Shown: positions 49,687 through 60,409 of the stretch, in pieces
Layout: the number at the start of each line of letters is the position of its first letter
Position numbering within the stretch: the first letter of the stretch is position 1
Assembly: GCA_027922465.2 (NCBI GenBank)
Contig: BQMF02000272.1
Location: 556,530 to 620,529, forward strand
Reading direction: 5' to 3'
Source: Turritopsis dohrnii
Lineage: Eukaryota > Cnidaria > Hydrozoa > Anthoathecata > Oceaniidae
Length of the DNA: 64,000 nucleotides
Notes under the pieces: model-generated
Databases searched by the model: none
What the model was told of the DNA's origin: nothing
Seen by the model: the letters and a program-made list of their open reading frames with translations, nothing else
Program-made: the position numbers and the translations under genes

Positions 49687-49915
49687 GGGGCTGATTACAT
49701 GATCCCGCTTAGCCGGGATGAAATTTCATCCCGCCTTGCCGAGATGAATTTCAACTCGGTGTTACATGTAAAATTTTCATCCCGTTTAGGCGGGACGGGA
49801 CAAAACTAACCCTTTATGTTTTGAATTTTTGACAAACTACGCATGCTCAAACCTCAAACTTGTCCCGGCGGGATGAAATTTCATCTCGGCTAACCGGGAT
49901 CATGTAATCGTCCCC
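49687..49915. mobile_element. Tourist-like MITE with TAA duplication
   Basis: Begins GGGGCTGATTACATGATCCC and ends with the complement of GGGGACGATTACATGATCCC; TAA flanks both sides (49684-49686 and 49916-49918). Interior is built from CCCG-TTAGCC-GGGATGAAA and its complement. G-run ends plus TWA duplication fit PIF/Harbinger Tourist-like MITEs. Confidence 0.8.
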
Positions 49916-51060
49916 TAAGTCACTTTTTAACTCCTTGGCAAAAATTGAGAGAAATCTTATCATTTGACCATGTACATCTTCATTTCATAAGTCGTTTTGT
50001 AGTATTAACTTCAAATCTACCCTGATAAAGTATGGACAGCGTTTTTATCTGAACATCAGTTTGATAGTAGATATAGAGGTTCGGAATTCCCGAGTTACAA
50101 AACCGAGTTACGCATTATGACGTCACAAACCGAGTTACTAACTCAGAAATTTTATTTTCGTCAAATTTTCCCGAGTTACTAACTCGGAAATTCTTTTTGG
50201 TTTTATTTTTTCCGAATTAGAGAATATTTTTCAAATATTGTAAGGAATATTTTCGAAAGTTCACTGGGAATAGTGTGAGTTTTTAAAAAAGGCAAAGTAG
50301 GCCAAATTTGTGGCAAATTTTGAAAATTGTTCAATTTTAATGAAAATTTAATAGTGGAACACGTTTGTACTGCTGATTTCAAACATGAAGGGCAACTTGT
50401 GGATAAGGTCAAATTAGGCCAAATTTGGACCAAACTTTGAAAATTGTTTAATTCTAATGAAGATTTAATAGAGGATTAACTTTGTACTGGTGTTTTCGAA
50501 ATTGAAGGTCAACTTGTACATAAGGCTAAATTTGGACCAAATTGTTCAACTATAATGAAAATTTGCAAACGAAGAAATTTTATAGCGCAAGTTTTGATTT
50601 TCATTAATGCAGAAATGGCATCAAAATTAATCAGTTGAGCAAGTCGATGAATATGTTAATCCTAATGATTATGCTGTCCTTGATATTATTTTTAACTAAA
50701 GCTTGACCATGGCACCGCTGACACATTTTTCTATTGCTCTTACCCTTGATGAATTGTGATAGCTGAAAACTCCGAGATAAAAAGTTGCCGAAGTGGGAAA
50801 ATTGATTCTATATTTCTATATGAATTTATTTTATTTCATAATCTTGAGGTGGTATCATGTTAATTCTAAAAGAAATTATTTAACAGTGCTAAATACAAAA
50901 AGATTTCAAATAAATTAGTGTCGACATTCCTGTTTGATGTGACTTTTCAAAGCCGACTATGATTCAACACCAAAGGCGTAAATACCTTTTGTTTACTATC
51001 TTTTAGATTGTTGTATTCGATTGGCAACTTTAAAATAAACCTGCAAGACCAGAGATCTTA

Positions 51061-51434
51061 GGGGGTGTTTATATGGAGGTGAGCTGGCCCGGTTAGCCGG
51101 GCTGGCTCACTTAACCGAGACAATTTCATCTCGCCTTTATATGGAAGCGGGCTGGCTCACCTTTGTATTTTTTTGTTTATCAAATAGTATGCACGTGCTA
51201 TGAAATTAGCCCGCTCAGGCGGGCTAGCCCGGTTGTGGATGTTTATATGGAAAATTTTCATCCCACTGAAGCGAGATCTCGGCAAATTGAACCGAGATCT
51301 CGCTTAGGCGGGCTGGCTCGGTTTTCATATAAACACATTCGAATAAAAACATATATTTTTTAATGTAAGTGAGATCTCGGCTAAGCGAGCCAGCCCGTTT
51401 AACCGGGCCAGCTCGCTTCCATATAAACACCCTC
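51061..51434. mobile_element. Tourist-like MITE with TTA duplication, GC-rich palindromic interior
   Basis: Left end GGGGGTGTTTATATGGAGGT; right end is the complement of GAGGGTGTTTATATGGAAGC. TTA flanks both sides (51058-51060, 51435-51437). The interior repeats GAGCTGGCCCGGTTAGCCGG-type words and CGAGATCTCGG in both orientations, so either strand can form long hairpins. Inserted within the fold-back element. Confidence 0.85.
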
Positions 51435-51552
51435 TTAAATTCAAATTAATTTTTGTGAGTGCTAATATTAGGTTTTTGTCATTGGCGTTTTTGAAACTAC
51501 TAAAGTAACACTTAAATATCTGTCAATTAAGATTAGTTTATACAGTCCTTTA

Positions 51553-53840
51553 CAGGGGCCGATACAGGATTTAAAACAAGTCAGTCGCGAAGCGAAAAAA
51601 TTTGTTTTAATATCAGCTGGGGGTGTTGGGGGGTGCTGAAAACCCCCCCAAAATTTCGTTTTTCAGAAGTTCTAGAGAAGAATTACACTTCGATTTTTGA
51701 TACTTTTTAAAAATCTATTCCTTCCTATAAGAACGTAGTGGGGACAGAAAGAGACAAGATAACAACAACAGTTCAATTTGCCAAATAATGTTTTTTTCTT
51801 AGATTGAATTGGTGTTCTTCTTTCTTCATGATGCACACATTGAAACCAGCTATATTAGAAATCATACATGTGAATAAACCGAAAAGACAAATGTTGATCA
51901 TACATGGAGTCACTAAAGGATATGATCATTTTTTCATATCCAGTAAGCAATCAAATGCCCAGAAATGACAAAAAAATCAAATCAAATTTTAAACTTTCAA
52001 TGATTAAAAGTTAATTACCATGATTATCCAGATGCAATGTATAAACAACAAAAATTGTGGATATGTCATTCTGACAACATCAAGATATACATATGTTCTT
52101 CTTAAAGTATAAACAGTAAAAAGTAAGTTATAATGAAAATTAAGAAGAGAAAAACAAATTTAAAAACAAATTGTTTCCAAATGAATTTATTTCCATTTTT
52201 CCCTTGACCAGCCCTCTGAATTTACGACGGCATTCAGCTTTTGCCGTCGTGAAGCTGCCGTAAATAAAAATTACGACGGCAAAATTTTGCCGACAATGTT
52301 TTTTGAATACATTGAATGTGTCAGGGGTATTCCTGGGAATTCCCCTGACATCTTCTGTTTATTCTCAAAAATTTTCTTCCTATAGAACATTTGTTTACGT
52401 CAAAGCTTTTACGCAGGAATGTTTATTATAAAGTATGATAAAGTCAGTTTGGGATTTGTTTTTGGATGATTTTTTTTTCTCGATAAGTTCATATTCTATT
52501 TAAGTCAGTTTTGGTTTTGATTTCAATACAGATTGTTTTGTGATTTTTCTTTCCGCTTGCCGTGAAATTAGTGAAGAAAACTTAGGCTCGTGGTTTTCAA
52601 ACTATGACTAATCAAACAATTAACAGGACAACTTCACAGCAAATCCCTGCGGTTTACAATTTCAAATCTTGTAACTTCCTGTTCCAGATAACACTATTGT
52701 TTTATAAACTATTCTGTTTTGTTAGCCATCATTCTACACCAATATTATTACTAGAATAAACCAATCAAATTTTGCTGTCGTTAACATCTTACACGGCGTA
52801 GGTGGATAAAAAAGAATAAGTTATTTTGACTTTACCTATAGGTAGTATAAATTATTTCATCAATTCCAGAGCTTAACGTTTTTGAAAATAACAAGAAAAT
52901 AGAAGAACAACCTAGGAGATCAGCAAACCATGCACAGTTTCAATTGACATAGTTGTCATTACCCCCAGTTTATTGACGACTGAATTGGCCTGATGAATGC
53001 GTCACAGGGGTAAAAAATTCATTATCACCTAGGAGGGAGCTAGAATACAGCTTCCACTTTAACTTTGTAATGAAAGCTTCCCAATTTTAATTAATATTTG
53101 ATTACTATATTTTTGTTATCAATGGTCCCCTACATTGCCTGTTCCAAGGATATTATAAATGTCATTATCCACGTTTTTTTTTCGACTGACTTCGACTGAC
53201 TTGCGTCAGTTTTGACGATCCGGATAATATCAGTCCCTATTTCTCCCCTTGACATATAACGCTCGACTGACTTTGGCAAAATAAATGCTAGGGGGTGTGT
53301 AATAGACATTTGGCAATATAAATCGCTGGTTTATTTATTTATTTATTTATTTGTTTATTTGGTATTGTTTTACGTGGCTAGCCTCACTCAGTTGCTATTG
53401 CATCTGCTTTCCAGGAGGGGCCACGGCTTAGGTTGGAGGCTCCGAAGTATTTGACACTCTCGTGAGTGACACAAACCCAATCAAGGGCCTGTGCTCTTCT
53501 GGATGACCTCCTGCAACACCCGATGTATCATCTACCCAATTTCCCTCACATGGCATGGGTCGACCCGGCGCTATGGTACATTCACCCGCGCATGGTGAAT
53601 CGCCGTCAATGCAGAACCCCCTGCTCCCATTTTAGTGCAAGTCAGTCGGAAATTAGTCGAGAGCCCCGGGAAAATTATATTTCATTTGAGCGCTAGTTTC
53701 AGTAATAACACCGCATAGAAGATCGACGCAACCGAACTGAAAAATTAAATCTACGATGGTGATTGTTTAACAAAAGCGTATTTCAGCAAAAAACAAGTAC
53801 GTCGACCGGACTGACTTGACATACCCTGGATCCGCCCCTG
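51553..53840. mobile_element. CAGGGGC-ended DNA transposon, non-autonomous
   Basis: Left end CAGGGGCCGATACAGGATTT followed by ACAAGTCAGTC; right end is the complement of CAGGGGCGGATCCAGGGTAT followed by TCAAGTCAGTC. CTTTA flanks both sides (51548-51552 and 53841-53845). Inside are a small palindrome of ACGACGGCA/TGCCGTCGT words (52212-52300), a TTTA microsatellite (53333-53362), a GC-rich 300-bp patch with an open frame (53466-53696) and several more CAAGTCAGTCG words. No transposase motif is readable. Confidence 0.65.
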
Positions 53841-53954
53841 CTTTATAAGAAAACTACATTAACAACAAAAATTGCCGGAGGAAAAACTTTTGAAAAGTTG
53901 TGTTAAAAATTAATTAAAGAAAGTGCTGTAAAATATGAAAGAGTGTAAACATTA

Positions 53955-54425
53955 TACACGCTTTTTTTTTTATAAGAACCAGTAAAATCTGACCTGAGGC
54001 TGGCTGTTCTTATTTTTTGAGCCTTTTTCAGCCTGAATTGTTCTTATTTTGTTCTTAGTTTTAAGAACAAAGTTTCAGATTTCAGCCTCATTTTGTTCTT
54101 ATTTACGGAACTTCCAGTAAAATAAAAATAAATCTTTTTAAAAACAACTGTTTAAAAGCATGGTTGCTGTTCGGTAATGACCCGATACGAGTATGCAAGT
54201 TGAACAAAACAACAACCTCTAAACCATTTGTGAGTGAATTCACGTCATGAGTTGTTCCTATCACGAATTGTTCTTATTTTATTAGAAAATTCAGGCTTAG
54301 GCTGTTCTTAATTTTTGAAACATTAATTTGAGCCTCAGGTTGTTCTTATTTTGTTCTTATTTTTTGGCCAAATCTGAGGCTCGTGTTCTTATAAAATTGT
54401 TCTTATAAAAAAAAAAAAGCGTGTA
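53955..54425. mobile_element. Palindromic element built on TGTTCTTATTTT repeats
   Basis: The left end TACACGC then a T-run and ATAAGAAC is matched inverted at the right (GTTCTTATA, an A-run, GCGTGTA). The interior has about ten GTTCTTATTT words with interspersed GAGGCT/AGCCTC. Target duplication unclear. Sits inside the fold-back element just right of the CAGGGGC element. Confidence 0.6.
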
Positions 54426-55462
54426 ATTACAGTAACAATAACACACACCGGCTTAAGATGACCAGGGAGAAAAGAAAAAAACTAAAACAAAACACGTGAG
54501 CACATACAGCAAAAAAAAAATATAAACAACTTTCTTTCTCATGTATTCGTCAATGTTATCCAAAGTGCAGAAAACCTTCACCGACTGCTTCAGGCCTCAA
54601 ATGAACCAAAAACATATATTTCCGATAGTACTTAAATTAAATAACTTTAGGACAAGTCAAAATCTCTTGCCGAAAGTTTCCGTTATTAATGTACATCAAC
54701 ATGCGCCAGATGGCATAAAACGAAAGAGTACCATTTGACGAGTACATTTAACGAGTACCATTGCTCATCGTACCTTGTTAGGATTTAGCCTCAAATTATT
54801 TCACTAGAATTTTCATTAGAATTGAACAATTTTCAAAATTTGGTCCAAATTTGGCCAAATTTGACCTTATCCACAAGTTGCCCTTCATGTTTGAAATCAG
54901 CAGTACAAACTTGTTCCACTATTAAATTTTCATTAGAATTGAACAATTTTCAAAATTTGCCACAAATTTGGCCTACTTTGCCTTTTTTAAAAACTCACAC
55001 TATTCCCAGTGAACTTTCGAAAATATCCCTTACAATATTTGAAAAATATTCTCTAATTCGGAAAAAATAAAACCAAAAAGAATTTCCGAGTTAGTAACTC
55101 GGGAAAATTTTACGTGAATAAAATTTCCGAGTTAGTAACTCGAGAAAAATTAAAATTTAAAAATCTCCGAGTTAGTAACTCGGTTTGTGACGTCATAATG
55201 CGTAACTCGGTTTTGTAACTCGGTTTTGTAACTCGGGAATTCCGAACCTCGTAGATATACCACGTTCAAGTCGAAAGAAATCATGCAAACAGCTGTATTT
55301 TCACATTAATTAAACTTGTTATGGTTATTATTATCACATTAACCTTTTTAACCTGTTTTCCAGTTGCTAGTTTTTTTTACATGCATAATTTAGCTCAAGT
55401 GCCATGGTTCTTTTCACTGAAATAAAAATGTTGTGACCATTCATTGACAATTAAGAAAAGAA

Positions 55463-55924
55463 CTAGACGCCAAGGCGTCGTCGCACGCCGCCAACGATCA
55501 ACATGCAGGCAAAACATTTCTTACCGGTTTTTATTTCGAAAATGATCCCTTTATTCAAATCCCGTGTACGCGTATAAACCATATAAACCGTACGCGTATA
55601 TAGCGTATAGCTGTTCATCTTGTGTTGTGTCGCACGACGCCCGCAATCAACATACATTTTTGGCAAAACATTTCTTACCGGTTTTTATTTCGAAAATGAA
55701 CCCGTGTCCCGTGTAAGCGTATAAAAGTGGTTGTATGTACTGATAAAAAAAACTGACGTCAAATCAACGATACAGTAGAATCTGACGTCATTACAGAGAA
55801 AAAAACGTTCTCGCGGCTGCGTGGCTTTACGCGGCCAATATAGGAAATCCTACGTAAAATTTAGTTAAATATGTCACTCTCTAAAATAAAAGTGTGACAC
55901 ACAACGCGAATTAGTATAATAAGA
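55463..55924 (-). mobile_element. Array unit 0, diverged
   Basis: Ends (element 5') at the first CTAG|TC junction with the shared block ACTAATTCGCGTTGTGTG. Its left side carries CTAG followed at once by the hairpin ACGCCAAGGCGT rather than the spaced hairpin of the others, so that boundary is uncertain. Two internal copies (about 55478-55575 and 55628-55725) share CAAAACATTTCTTACCGG and TTTTTATTTCGAAAATGA. Confidence 0.45.
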
Positions 55925-56546
55925 CTAGTATCTCGCGTAAAAGTTTTTTACGGCTATAATTACGAAAAGGATGTGTCGAAAATAGATGACCAAAAATTAA
56001 ATCACAAAATCGCGAATATGGCTTTCGAAAAGGATGTGCAAGAATCCCACATTCCCGTGTGCGAACCCCGTGACGAAAATTTCAATTACGGAATTGGGAC
56101 TGGAAAATGTACCCAGGTTGTAGAGCTTGAAAAACTGAGCAAAAAAATGTATGGGATCGTTTCGCTACGACCAACCGTTGCAGAGATATCGTCGGTCAAA
56201 GATTTTAATGACGTCATAGCCGCAGTACCAAATAAAATTTAGGTCCAAATGTTGCGTCACCCCATCACCCGTGTTGCCGACCCTAAAAAACGTCAGTTAT
56301 CGCTATTGGTTCTCGAGATATTTCCCCAAAAACGCCGCGTTCGATTGGGGATGCAATGCAATGGCTCCCCCGTGATACGACAAAAATAACTGACGTCACG
56401 CCGCGTGCTATTATACTAATCGTCAATTATCAATGGTCTAACGAAAAAATGACCACGATTAAGAAGATTTTGACCGTAAATTATAAAAAAACACAACACT
56501 CTCTAAAATAAAAGTGGTATGCACAACGCGGATTAGTATATATAGA
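55925..56546 (-). mobile_element. Array unit 1, short family (622 bp)
   Basis: Minus-strand 3' end: stem CGTAAAA/TTTTACG, spacer CGAGATA, CTAG. Shares with units 2 and 3 nearly its whole interior, including GTCAGTTATCGCTATTGGTT and two TGACGTCA octamers. An open frame on the plus strand (55973-56242) is antisense to the element and not considered a gene. Confidence 0.65.
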
Positions 56547-57108
56547 CTAGTACCTCGCGTAAAAGTTTTTTACGACTTTAATTTCGAAAAGAATCCGCAG
56601 AAATACGACGCGTTCCCGTGTGCAAACCCCGTGACGAAAAATTAAACCACGGAATTGTAAGTGAAAAGTGTATCCATGTTGTAGAGCTCGAAAAACTAAG
56701 CAAAAAAGTGTATGGGATCGTTTCGCTACGATCAACCGTTGCAGAGATATCGTCCATCAAAGATTTTAATGACGTCATATCCGCAGTACCAAATAAAATT
56801 TAGTCCCAAATGATGCGTCATCCCATCACCCGTGTCACCAACCCCAAAAAACGTCAGTTATCCCTATTGGTTCTCGAGATATTTCCCCAAAAACGTCGCG
56901 TTCGATTGGGGTCGCAATGCAATGGTTCCTCCGTGATATGCTAAAATGAAACTGACGTCACGCCGCGTGCTATTATACTAATCGTCAATTGTCAATGGTC
57001 TAACGAAAAAATGACCACGATTAAGAAGATTTTGACCGTAAATTTTAAAAAAACACAACACTCTCTAAAATAAAAGTGGTATGCACAACGCGGATTAGTA
57101 TATATAGA
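56547..57108 (-). mobile_element. Array unit 2, short family (562 bp)
   Basis: Same end structure and interior as unit 1, lacking about 60 bp near the hairpin end. Its 5' end TCTATATATACTAATCCG abuts the CTAG end of unit 3 with no intervening base. Confidence 0.7.
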
Positions 57109-57673
57109 CTAGTATCTCGCGTAAAAGTTATTTACGGCTTTAATTTCGAAAAGAATCTGCAGAAATACGACGCGTTCCCGTGTGTGTACCCCTTAACGAA
57201 AATTTTAATTACGGAATTGGAAATGGAAAGTGTACCCATGCCGTAGAGCTTGAAAAACTGAGCAAAAAAATGTATGGGATCATTTCACTTCGACCAACTG
57301 TTACAGAGATATCATCAATCAAAGATTTTGATGACGTCATAGCCGCAGTACCAAATAAAAGTTTGTCCCAAATGTTGCGTCACCCCATCACCCGTGTCAC
57401 CGACCCTAAAAAACGTCAGTTATCGCTATTGGTTCTCGAGATATTTCCCCAAAAACGCCGCGTTCGATTGGGGATGCAATGCAATGGCTCCCCCGTGATA
57501 CGACAAAAATAACTGACGTCACGCCGCGTGCTATTATACTAATCGTCAATTATCAATGGTCTAACGAAAAAATGACCACGATTAAGAAGATTTTGACCAG
57601 TAAAATTAACAAAAACACAACACTCTCTAAGTTAAATGTGTTAGCACACTACGCGGAATTAGTATAAGTAAGA
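57109..57673 (-). mobile_element. Array unit 3, short family (565 bp)
   Basis: Interior like units 1 and 2, but its 5' block (TTAGAGAG flank with ACATTTAACTTAG) resembles that of unit 4 of the long family, suggesting exchange of termini between families. Hairpin CGTAAA/TTTACG with one loop substitution. Confidence 0.7.
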
Positions 57674-58836
57674 CTAGTATCCCGGGTAAAAACTTTTTAC
57701 CGAACTTAACTTCGAAAACATTAGGTCAAATCCACCATTCCCGTGTACGAACCCTGTGACGAAAAAATAAATCATAGAATCGCAACTCAAAAACATCCCA
57801 GGAGGCGTCGTTCGCCACCCATGTTTAGTATGCGTTGTGTCGCAGAATTTAACTCTTGCAAAAGTTTCTTTTCAGGCATTAATTTTTTAATTCATTTCTT
57901 ACATTCAGAAAATTTAAAACAGAAACAAATAGCAACATGGCTCAGAATATATATTCATACGCAGAAGAGAAGTAACTTTAATGTAAAAATATGCAATATA
58001 TAACACAGAACCGTTTACTAAGACATACAAAACCAAACATTGAATAACATTACAAAAATGATACCTTCCAACTTTTTCTTTTGTTCAAAAGTTACTTCTG
58101 GACTGCAACCATTAATGAATTTTTGAAATGATATAGTTAGTTCTTCCCAAAACCATCAACATCATGATTAAAACCATGAGTTTCTTTATGCTTTTTTTAT
58201 TATTGCCTAAAAGAATAATGTTTCAATTGTAATACCGAAAAAAAAAAAGAAACAAAAAAAAAAAGGAAATTCAAGTACGTATTTATCCTAAAAACAATAA
58301 CTAAGAAGAAAAATTTACACAAAAGATAAAAAGTCACAAATAAAATCATAAATTCAAAGTTATATACCTAGGCATAGTACGTAAACGATTACCATAACAC
58401 AAAATATGCATAAACGCGATAAAATATAAACTTAAGAAAAATACAGCCAACAACACATATTTTTTGTAAGATAGTTTCATTGTACAGTCATTAAGTAAGT
58501 AAATCTTAAGTAACCCTCTCGACATTATAACCCATCATGTGCTTAATTTCTATTTTAACAGATCAAAACATTAAAAAAACATATACAAAAAACCTAATCA
58601 TGCTATGACGAAATCTAAAGAAAAACAAAACAAAGTAAAAGAAACTTTGAAAATGTATTAACCTTAAAAATAATAATTACAAACACAAACGTGATGACAG
58701 AATTAGTATAGCTGAAAAACTTTTAACATATGAAAACATACGTGGAGCCATTTTTTATTTCCAGTTCAAAGCTCCTCTCTGCTGGAAAATTCAAAACACA
58801 ACAGTAAACATCCCTCTTATCCTTTATGTATCCACT

Positions 58837-59033
58837 AATACTAACAGTGTTTAACTAAATAGATACTATTTTAACTTTACCTTTCAATACCAATTCACAT
58901 CATCATGATAGTGAACAATATTGATCATGTTGATAATACTAACTGTGTTTAACTAAATAGATACTATTTTAACTTTACCTTTCAATACCAATTCACATCA
59001 TCATGATATAGAAAACAATATTGATCATGTTCA
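58837..59033. repeat. Local tandem duplication (~98 bp x 2)
   Basis: Two copies containing GTGTTTAACTAAATAGATAC and ATTCACATCATCATGATA, about 98 bp apart, inside array unit 4 only. Confidence 0.85.
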
Positions 59034-60002
59034 TCAAACACTTCTAAACTCTTTTACTTTCTGTAAAAATTTCATACCTGTAAACAAATTAATAACACTC
59101 GATTAACTTTCCAGCATACTTTCCTATTGTAAAGATACACTTTCTCTTTGCTTTCTACTGAAATTCCAATACTATTTTTATACAGTGAAAGTCATAAAAA
59201 TGCTTTCTTCGTAACTTCATAACTGTGGAGCCATTTTGAACTAAATAAAATAAGGAACAGCAACTTCGTTACCAAAACAAATCATTAACTGCTCGAGGGT
59301 AATGCATCTTATGATTTGATCGTTTTAACTCTGTTTTTACTCTCTTTTAACGCTGTATTTACTAAATCCGTTTGACTCATGTACTTACGTATATTACTTT
59401 ATATCTTCTCCAAACAATTTCTCTCCGAAAAAAGAAGTAAAACCATTTTCTTCACCAATGTAAATAAACAGCATCCTTTCTGCAGCCATTTTTAAACAAC
59501 TTCAACTTCATCTACACTACTCTACTGCTGCACTCCCATAACTATTTGATAACTATAAAAAGAAATACGTAAACAGCTCGTAAAATAAAAATAGACTTTC
59601 TTCATCTCGTTCTTCGTTTCGTTTTCCTCTGAAAAAACCTATATATAAAAAACAACATCTGTTTAAAAACTCACCTAAGCATGTGGTTATACCTGTTCTT
59701 TTATTAATCTAAAATAAAATCTAAAATACAAAAACAATAAAAGTTTAACAATAAATTGATAACTAAAACGTAAACAAACATTTAAATACATTTAAATACT
59801 AACTTGTTCTTCTATTAATCAAAAATAACAGTTTTATAATAATACCTTTTGTTCGTTCGATCTTTCTGCAGCTAATTTTTAAAAACTTCACTGCACTTCT
59901 TCTGTATATCTAAATATGATTTTTCATTTTATAAAAACAACTAACCCGTGTTCTTTTATTATAAGAGTAAAAGTTTAGCAATAAACACGATAATAAAACG
60001 TT

Positions 60003-60251
60003 TTATAATAATAACAATACCTTCGTGCATACAAACCTGTGTTTCTTCGTCAGTTCTTTCGTCGATTTGCTGCCTAAAACAATGAAATTTAAATTAAAAT
60101 ATTCGTATACAAAAAGAAACACGTCTTCTTCGCGAAGTTTCTTGCCCACGAAATGATCGTTGACAAATTTCGAACGATTAACATTGCATTGCTCGCACTC
60201 CTCCAAAGACGTTTTTCGGCTGATTTCCAGTGCGCAAACCAAAAATAACAA
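60003..60251 (-). pseudogene. ORF block near the 5' end of array unit 4, repeated in unit 5
   Basis: Reads CALEISRKTSLEECEQCNVN, then KFVNDHFVGKKLREEDVFLF and VYEYFNLN; a TTTTAG|GC acceptor-like site follows FIVL. It starts about 160 bp inside the element 5' terminus. The same peptide, with few changes, occurs at 62164-62376. No family recognised. It may be a captured exon or conserved element sequence. Confidence 0.35.
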
Positions 60252-60409
60252 AACGGAGGAGCATATACTAATCGCGGAAAATCAAGTCTTGCGTGGGCGA
60301 ACTGCCGCTATATGACCACGATTAAGAAGATTTTGACCATTAAAAAACAGAAAAACAAACACTCTCTAAGTTAAATGTGTTGCACACAACGCGAATTAGT
60401 ATATATAGA

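Larger units (their letters stand above)
50076..55251. mobile_element. 5.2-kb fold-back DNA element with ~390-450-bp inverted arms and 8-bp target duplication
   Basis: Both outer ends read (G/C)GAGGTTCGGAATTCCCGAG inward. The arms (50076-50468 and, inverted, 54798-55251) share many CCGAGTTACTAACTCGG words and a ~115-bp sub-repeat containing TTGAAAATTGTTCAATT. The word TAGATATA lies exactly outside both ends (50068-50075 and 55252-55259). The right arm has extra copies of the GTAACTCGG unit. The interior carries at least three other elements (51061-51434, 51553-53840, 53955-54425). Long arms with an 8-bp duplication suit a hAT- or Mutator-like fold-back element; no transposase is visible. Two separate inverted copies are the alternative, but matching 8-bp flanks argue against that. 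Confidence 0.7.
57674..60409 (-). mobile_element. Array unit 4, long family (2736 bp)
   Basis: Hairpin stem GGTAAAA/TTTTACC, spacer CGGGATA, CTAG. The interior is AT-rich, with blocks shared with units 5 and 6 in the same order (ATAGCAACATGGCTCAGAAT; TTCCAACTTTTTCTTTTG; AAACCATGAGTTTC; GTACGTAAACGATTACCATA). A ~98-bp tandem duplication lies at 58837-59033. Near the element 5' end is the frame at 60003-60251. Confidence 0.65.

Noticed and set aside
53466..53696. GC-rich plus-strand frame as a host gene
   Set aside because: Lies inside a CAGGGGC-ended transposon, has no recognised motif and no splice partners.
55973..57512. Three plus-strand open frames with the same peptide (ELEKLSKK..YGIVSLRPTV) read as a tandem gene family
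   Set aside because: They coincide with repeat units, the opposite strand is also open, the frame's stop is lost in one copy so that it runs on into sequence that is not coding in the others, and the units have Helitron-like boundaries.
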